The notes under the pieces: model-generated | Database searches by the model: none | Told to the model about the DNA's origin: nothing | Seen by the model: the letters and a program-made list of their open reading frames with translations, nothing else | Assembly (NCBI RefSeq): GCF_964355755.1 | Contig: NC_092677.1 | Span: 9,136,601-9,200,600, forward strand | Direction of reading: 5' to 3' | Length of the DNA: 64,000 nucleotides | From: Antedon mediterranea | Lineage: Eukaryota > Echinodermata > Crinoidea > Comatulida > Antedonidae | Part shown: positions 58,717 through 64,000 of the stretch, in pieces | How the letters are laid out: every line of letters starts with the position of its first letter | Numbering within the stretch: position 1 is the stretch's first letter | Made by a program: the position numbers and the translations under genes

Positions 58717-61700
58717 ATGGATACGCAAATTGTATCCGGCGGATCCAAAAACGTTCATCCTTATGATACAGAAGAATGTACTCCTCTTTTGTTCAACAAT
58801 TCCATAAATAAAGATGAATCTGGACAAGGAGGAAAGACATCTACAGCTGGCGCTGTCTTCATCGTCATTAATGCCTGCATTGGAGCAGGGTTGTTAAATT
58901 TCCCACATGCATTCCAATCAGCTGGAGGAATTGTAGTCGGCGTCATTGTTCAGTTGGTAAATGTCATGATTAAGTTGCTAAATATCCCACAAATAAAAAA
59001 GGAATCCAAAAGAAATGATTTTCCTCCATGAATTAACTCTGCTCATAACCACTGTCCTAAGAACAGAACATTCCAGAAGAAACGTAGCTTCCAAGGGTGT
59101 CACATGTTTATCATAACTTTATGACCTAGTTTGTTAAAAAGACCATGATTGGACCTAAATTTGGTATGAAGAGCTCTGAAAGTTTATTGAAATGACACTT
59201 TCACATATATCAGAAGATCCTTCAGGAAGAACAGCATTCATATACCAAAAGCCAATATTTCAATGGAAAACATTGTTGAAGTACAGTAGTGGAATACTAA
59301 TATATTTTAATATTATTGTGTTTCAGGTTCTTTTAGTTGTGATTACTTCGTCGTTATTGGTGCTAGCCAAATGTTCTCACATTCATCAATGTTCCACATA
59401 CCAGGAGGTTGTTCATAAGATGTGCGGCCAAACGGGTCTTTTTGTCTGCAATATAACTATTCTTCTTTACTGTTTTGGAACCAGCATAACTTTCATGATA
59501 ATCATTGGTGACCAGATAGACAGTTGTAAGTGTTGGTATTGTGCGAACGCATTCCATAATAAGAACTTCAGCGTGTGAACAGAGCTTTTGTGTTCATTGA
59601 AGCGTGAAAGTTATTCATACCTACCGCTGAATAACCATCCTACCAAGTGCTATGTTTAGCCTCCACAATTTTATTTTAATAGTACTGAAATTTTCGTTTT
59701 TGTAAACACAACGTCAGCACATTGCATAAAATTTCACTTAAATTTTATCACAGTATTTAGGAATACTACAGATTTTTCAGGAATAATCTTTTGAGTCAAT
59801 GGAGAATAGTGAATCAAGCCATCATGTAAAATTTACTTAAAGTTATTATGTTTTTTTCTTTCAGTTCTTGAATTCATTGTGAGCGATTCATTAGGTCAAT
59901 GGTATACAAATCGGAAATTCACCTTATCTATATTTTCTGTGATAGTTGTCCTACCTCTGTGTATACCAAAAGCCATTGACTTCCTGAAGTATTCAAGGTA
60001 AAAGAATTATACAAGTTTGGCTATGTTGAAAGTCAGATTAGATTCCATTTTTCAATACCTACAATGGTGTGAGCCTTAATAACCAAAGAACTCAGACCTG
60101 TGTTAATCAAGTATTTTCCAGGAATGTACACCAGACCATTGTTTTGTCATACTTAGTCTGTCTCCTCTGGTATTACAAAACATTCGTAAAATTAAGTACA
60201 TTGAGTAACTAACAACTATCCCATACCAGATTCTCTGAAACTGGAAACGCTCCTAAAGCTCTGTCTGCACTATCAAACTAGATTGACTAAAAAGTGTGAT
60301 GTGCCCAAATATGGTAGTGACATCATCATGTCCATATATGGGTACATCAAACTAGTGTAGACGGAGCTTAAAACCAGACTTTCTTAAGATCCAAACGGTC
60401 CTCTTTTATTCCATTAAAAACACTTCATACCAGAATTTATTAGGCCAACCAGAATCCGTCTTTGTACTCCAATATCAAATTGATAATGTTATTTTATTGC
60501 AGTGGAATTGGTGTTCTTGGATCGATTTATGTTTGTGCAATTGTTGTTATCAAGTACTTTACAAATGGTGCCGCTGAGGGTATCCATGTGGCAACGTCAC
60601 CTGATAACTGGCAAGATGTATTTATAGCTGTTCCAGCCATTTGTTTTGGTTTCCAGGTAAAAACAGCTTTCATTAGACAATGCCTTTTATTAATTATGAT
60701 GGACCATGTCAACACTATCCTACTGCAGTTACTACTGTATTTATCTCCATTTTAAAAATTGCAATAACATAAGATTTCAGTCTGTAGAGGTTTATGAGAC
60801 TGGCACTGCAATAACCAGTGTTTGTGATTACTGCAAAATAGCTTGTTCATGAATACTGTAATTGCATTCAGGTCAATGGTTAAACAAATCTAGACATCTG
60901 TAAATTAAATTGTCTTTGATGTTTTAATTTTACTATTAAACTACTGATTGTATTTTATTTCTATTTTTTCTAGTGCCACATAAGTTCTATTCCAGTTTAT
61001 GCAAGTTTAAAAAAGCGAACGGTGTCGCAATTTTCTAAAGTGTGTATCATTGCCTTGTTCTTGGCCTTTACCACGTACACCCTAACAGGAATCTTTGGGT
61101 CATTGACCTTTGGCACCAGCTCCTGCAGTGACATTCTCAAGTCCTATGATGCTGACGATATAAGTGTGACCATTGCAAGAATCATGATCGGAGCATCGGT
61201 TTTAACAGCGTACCCTATTTTACATTTCTGTGGAAGGTATGTGTATATAGTAACATATGATAATAGTGTACTGTATTTTCAAATCCATTAGAACTCTATG
61301 TTAACAGTGGAAGGTACTGTAGATCAGTCCTATTTAAAAACCGTCTGGACATGAATTTTGAATGTAAAGCTCTGTCTGCACTATCAAACAAGTTCCCAAA
61401 TTTGGTAGTGATATGCCCGAATAAGAATGTCAACTGCTAAATAAGTTAATAACTACTGTCAATTGTCTTACAAAGTCTAATAGAGCAATAGAGGTTCATA
61501 ATTTGAAAAATTGGTTGGTGAAGTCTCCCTCCCAAGCTGTAGCTTTGTGGTTAACATGCTTGCCGTCCAATCCCAAGGACCTAGTGCCAGGATTTAATCC
61601 TGACCTAGTGCCAGGGTTCAATCCTGACCTAGTGCCAGGGTTCAATCCTGACCTAGTGCCAGGGTTCAATCCTGACCTAGTGCCAGGGTTCAATCCTGAC

Positions 61701-62816
61701 CTAGTGCCAGGGTTGTAACTCACAACTCTTTCAACTGTTGCACGCTGTTGGATGCGTATGAAATAAATAAATAAAAGAAATATTTTCAGAGTTGTCATCA
61801 ATGATCTTCAAATCAAAATATTCAAATTGACACCAGAACAAGTTGAAGATGGAGAAGTAAGGCGACGCATTGTGCAGACCATCATCTGGTTCAGTCTGTC
61901 ACTTATCTTGGCTTTGTTCATTCCAAGTATTGGTGTGGTGATATCGGTTATCGGTGGCCTGGCAGCAGTCTTTATATTTATATTTCCTGGTAAGCATTTG
62001 TTAGTTGGATGATGATACCTACTGACCTTTGACCTGATATTGTTTTCTCATTGATGATAGAATTGACATTATAAATCCATATAAGGACAGATTGGATTTG
62101 ATTTTGAGGCAGAAACGTTTTTTGTACATACTCATACAGTACAGTTTGGTTATTCCACCAATGATCTAAGTCAAAGTTATAGATGTAATCATTTTAGTAA
62201 TGGCTAACATTTAATACTTAGAGAAGTGTAACCTATTAATGAGCACAGTTCTCCATGTTTTTGCATGTTTGAACTTTCTTAAACCAATGTACATCGACAG
62301 AGGGGTCATAGTCATATTCAAGAGTGGGCCAATGGTAGAGATGATAAACTATGTCATCCTTTGACAAAAACAAATAGGTTTAACAACACCTTTATTCCCT
62401 CTTCAATTTGTCTCTTTAACAAACAATTTGTAAGATAATTACTGTAATTACTTTTAATGAACTGTACATAGGCCTACAATATATTTGACTTGTGTCTATC
62501 TTTTTTTTATTGATGTTTTATATGGTGTTTTTATTACGAATGTAACGGGGAGCTGAGTCTCACATTTTATAATTATTTTGTGACAATAAATGATATCTAT
62601 GTCTATGCTTAATCTCTCACCAACCAATTGATTTTTTTTTCTCTAGGTTTGTGTATGATTGAGTATGCAATGCATTATTATGATGGCAGTATTCGTCGAA
62701 AGCACCTGCTGATTGGATGTGGCATTGCCTGGGTTGGGTTGGGGACGTTTATTCTAGGCGAAAGCACAACGCTATCTATCATGGATGATGTCAATGGTGT
62801 CACCTTAGCTTGCTGA
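58717..62816 (+). CDS. SLC38A7: Sodium-coupled neutral amino acid transporter 7 (7 coding exons)
   Basis: Carrier of the amino acid/auxin permease family; in vertebrates SLC38A7 (SNAT7) exports glutamine from lysosomes. Exons 58717-58956, 59327-59525, 59865-59997, 60503-60656, 60974-61236, 61790-61989 and 62647-62816; phases agree and give 452 residues (human 462). Strong matches: [83 protein letters not shown]. About eleven hydrophobic segments are visible. The N-terminal tail holds EECTPLLF, an acidic cluster with LL typical of lysosomal sorting. SNAT8 is a close relative, so the exact paralogue is slightly less sure. Confidence 0.9.
60120..60475. mobile_element. Pogo/Tigger-like MITE split by a nested MITE, SLC38A7 intron 3
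   Basis: Flanking halves share words with the element at 63.83 kb (ACCAGA...CTGAAACTGGAAACGCTCC on the left; CCAGACTTTCTTAAGATCC, CATTAAAAACACTTCATACC and TTAGGCCAACCAGAATCCG on the right). Between them at 60256-60369 sits a GTCTGCAC-family MITE flanked by TAA on both sides, a target duplication. Confidence 0.75.
60690..60870. mobile_element. CTGCAGTTACTGCAGTAA-type MITE, SLC38A7 intron 4
   Basis: Resembles the element at 27570-27778: GGACCATGTCAACACTATCC at the left followed by CTGCAGTTACT, and ACTGCAATAACC-type words inside. The right end is degenerate. Confidence 0.55.
61367..61425. mobile_element. GTCTGCAC-family MITE, half copy, SLC38A7 intron 5
   Basis: Starts AAAGCTCTGTCTGCACTATC, as in the copy at 60256, followed by a TTTGGTAGTGATATGCCC block, then stops without the right terminal repeat. 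Confidence 0.6.
61535..61790 (+). mobile_element. tRNA-derived SINE with tandemly multiplied B box, SLC38A7 intron 5
   Basis: A tRNA-like A box region lies at 61539-61564 (GTAGCTTTGTGGTTAACATG). After it, the 24-base unit CCTAGTGCCAGGGTTCAATC + CTGA repeats six times (61580-61718). Four units carry the exact B box GGTTCAATCC; the first has GATTTAATCC and the last breaks off as GGTTGTAAC. A short AT tail (AAATAAATAAATAAA) follows. Confidence 0.8.
61990..62646 (+). other. SLC38A7 intron 6
   Basis: 657 bases, AT-rich, ending in a T-rich tract before CTCTAG. I see no exon, RNA gene or clear transposon in it. Confidence 0.5.
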
Positions 62817-63109
62817 TAAACTATGAAGTTAAACCACTCAGCTTACAGAATATTCCCATCAAGAAGGAAGTTCTTTTTAGCTGAAGTATAGGTGGATCAG
62901 GTTGGTGGCAAAAGTGGTGTAGAAATGGTGGAACTAACATATACATGAACTTCTCCAACCAAATGGAAAGATTGTAGTGATCCACTTCATTTGTGTGAAA
63001 TATACTGTATGGTATTGGTAAAAGACGGGAGGACCTTCATTCATCAATACAGAGATATGTACAAGGACAGCTTCATACCCTCACCTGTGTGCGAGATGAA
63101 AATGGGCCA

Positions 63110-63115
63110 AATAAA
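63110..63115 (+). terminator. Candidate SLC38A7 polyadenylation signal
   Basis: AATAAA about 294 bases after the stop. Further AATAAA-like words occur at 63380 and 63490 in AT-rich DNA, so longer 3' UTRs are possible. Confidence 0.5.
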
Positions 63116-63833
63116 TTTGCAAAAATACATTTATTTTAGTTGGGATTGGAGAATTTTGGTCATGAGATGTATTATGAATATTCATATGTTTTTGATTAAC
63201 AATTATTAAGAAAAGTATGTTTTTAATATCTGTTTAATTTAATCATTATATTGAAAAAAAAAAATTAGAAAAAGTTTGTGTATTATACAGTATAAAGAAA
63301 TATTAAATATATTTTTATTATAGGAAAATAAGAAAAAAATAACTCTTTTCATAAAAACTTATTCATTTTGTAGGTAAAATAAAATAATATTTATAATCTC
63401 AAAGACTTTTTGTCAAGCAATGATTGTATTTGAATTAAAAGAAACTTGTATTTGAAAGTTGTATAATATTGAAATAAGCATTTATATTAAATAAATTCAA
63501 TTGTAATACAGTATATAACAAAGACTGTTTATGTATATTATATGTTATTATTTTTTATATGTTGTGACTTATGTTGTTACTGAGCAATAATTAGAAAAAA
63601 TATATATATATAATATTTAAAATGGATTCCAATTTTTCAACATCAGGCATGATAGATCAGGTCATCATAGTTTTGATTTAAAACTTAGAATGTAATCATA
63701 CAGTACTTAAACGAAACCGATACCATAATTTGTATATTTCTTTGAGGCTAATAAAATACAATGGTCACATGATGTTATAGTATTATATTCTGTTTTTTAA
63801 ATGCAATGCACACTTTTTTATCATATTTATCTA
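63116..63833. other. AT-rich intergenic DNA
   Basis: Very AT-rich, including a TATATATATA run at 63600; no gene seen. Confidence 0.5.
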
Positions 63834-63999
63834 CAGTAAACTCTCCCAATACTGGAATCTTTGAAAACTCTCCCAAAATCAGACTTTCTTGGTCCTAAAT
63901 TTGTTTTTACTATTAAAAACGCATTCCGAATACCAGACTTTCCAGAAAACAGACGTATTAGGCCAGCCCAACGGTATTGAGAGAGTTGAATCATCTGTA
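63834..63999. mobile_element. Pogo/Tigger-like MITE at the window edge
   Basis: Begins TACAGTAAACTCTCCCAATA and ends with the inverted version (CGGTATTGAGAGAGTTGAAT, then CATCTGTA), flanked by TA, the target of the Tc1/mariner/pogo group. About 160 bases, no coding capacity. Confidence 0.65.
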
Positions 64000-64000
64000 T

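Noticed and set aside
61503-61718. Frame with repeated LVPGFNPD
   Set aside because: Translation of the 24-base SINE array; not a gene.

Overview
The window is a stretch of an AT-rich invertebrate animal nuclear genome. Its genes carry many small introns with GT-AG borders. Six protein-coding genes of clear animal type, and a seventh that I recognise only by its domains, can be reconstructed exon by exon with all reading phases agreeing. The gene set (Capicua long isoform, CFAP68, BBS10, SLC38A7, a kelch-like protein, a linker histone) and the close likeness of these proteins to vertebrate relatives point to a deuterostome. The many TAGGCCTA-type words and palindromic MITEs make me think of an echinoderm, but no single marker proves the phylum.

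Layout, left to right. 1-5,000: gene-free, with several miniature inverted-repeat elements. 5,502-30,488 (minus): complete Capicua (CIC), 17 coding exons, 2,471 codons, with a 10.7 kb first intron full of repeats and probably a non-coding first exon near 36.96 kb. 38,669-41,396 (plus): CFAP68, a ciliary microtubule inner protein, with a perfect RFX X-box upstream and a probable leader exon. 42,147-46,313 (plus): a predicted type II membrane protein joining an FkbM-type methyltransferase to a NodB (polysaccharide deacetylase)-like domain whose catalytic residues are mostly lost. 47,364-51,511 (minus): a BTB-BACK-kelch protein with a 29-copy minisatellite in its last intron. 54,036-54,740 (plus): a polyadenylated linker histone H1. 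55,575-57,272 (minus): BBS10, tail to tail with the histone. 58,717-62,816 (plus): SLC38A7, head to head with BBS10.

The genes do not form an operon-like pathway. Two are ciliary (CFAP68, BBS10), two concern chromatin or transcription (CIC, H1), one is a likely CUL3 adaptor, one a lysosomal amino acid carrier and one a likely Golgi glycan-related protein. The gaps hold a diverse crowd of small non-autonomous DNA transposons: Harbinger-like elements with TWA-type target duplications, TTAA-flanked elements, and pogo/Tigger-like elements. There are also tRNA-derived SINEs, one LINE-like 3' end and several tandem arrays. The most interesting items are the methyltransferase/NodB fusion, a SINE whose pol III B box has been tandemly multiplied, the minisatellite that fills a transposon-like shell, and a nested MITE whose empty site is present elsewhere in the window.

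I saw no convincing complete tRNA, rRNA, CRISPR or intact autonomous transposon.
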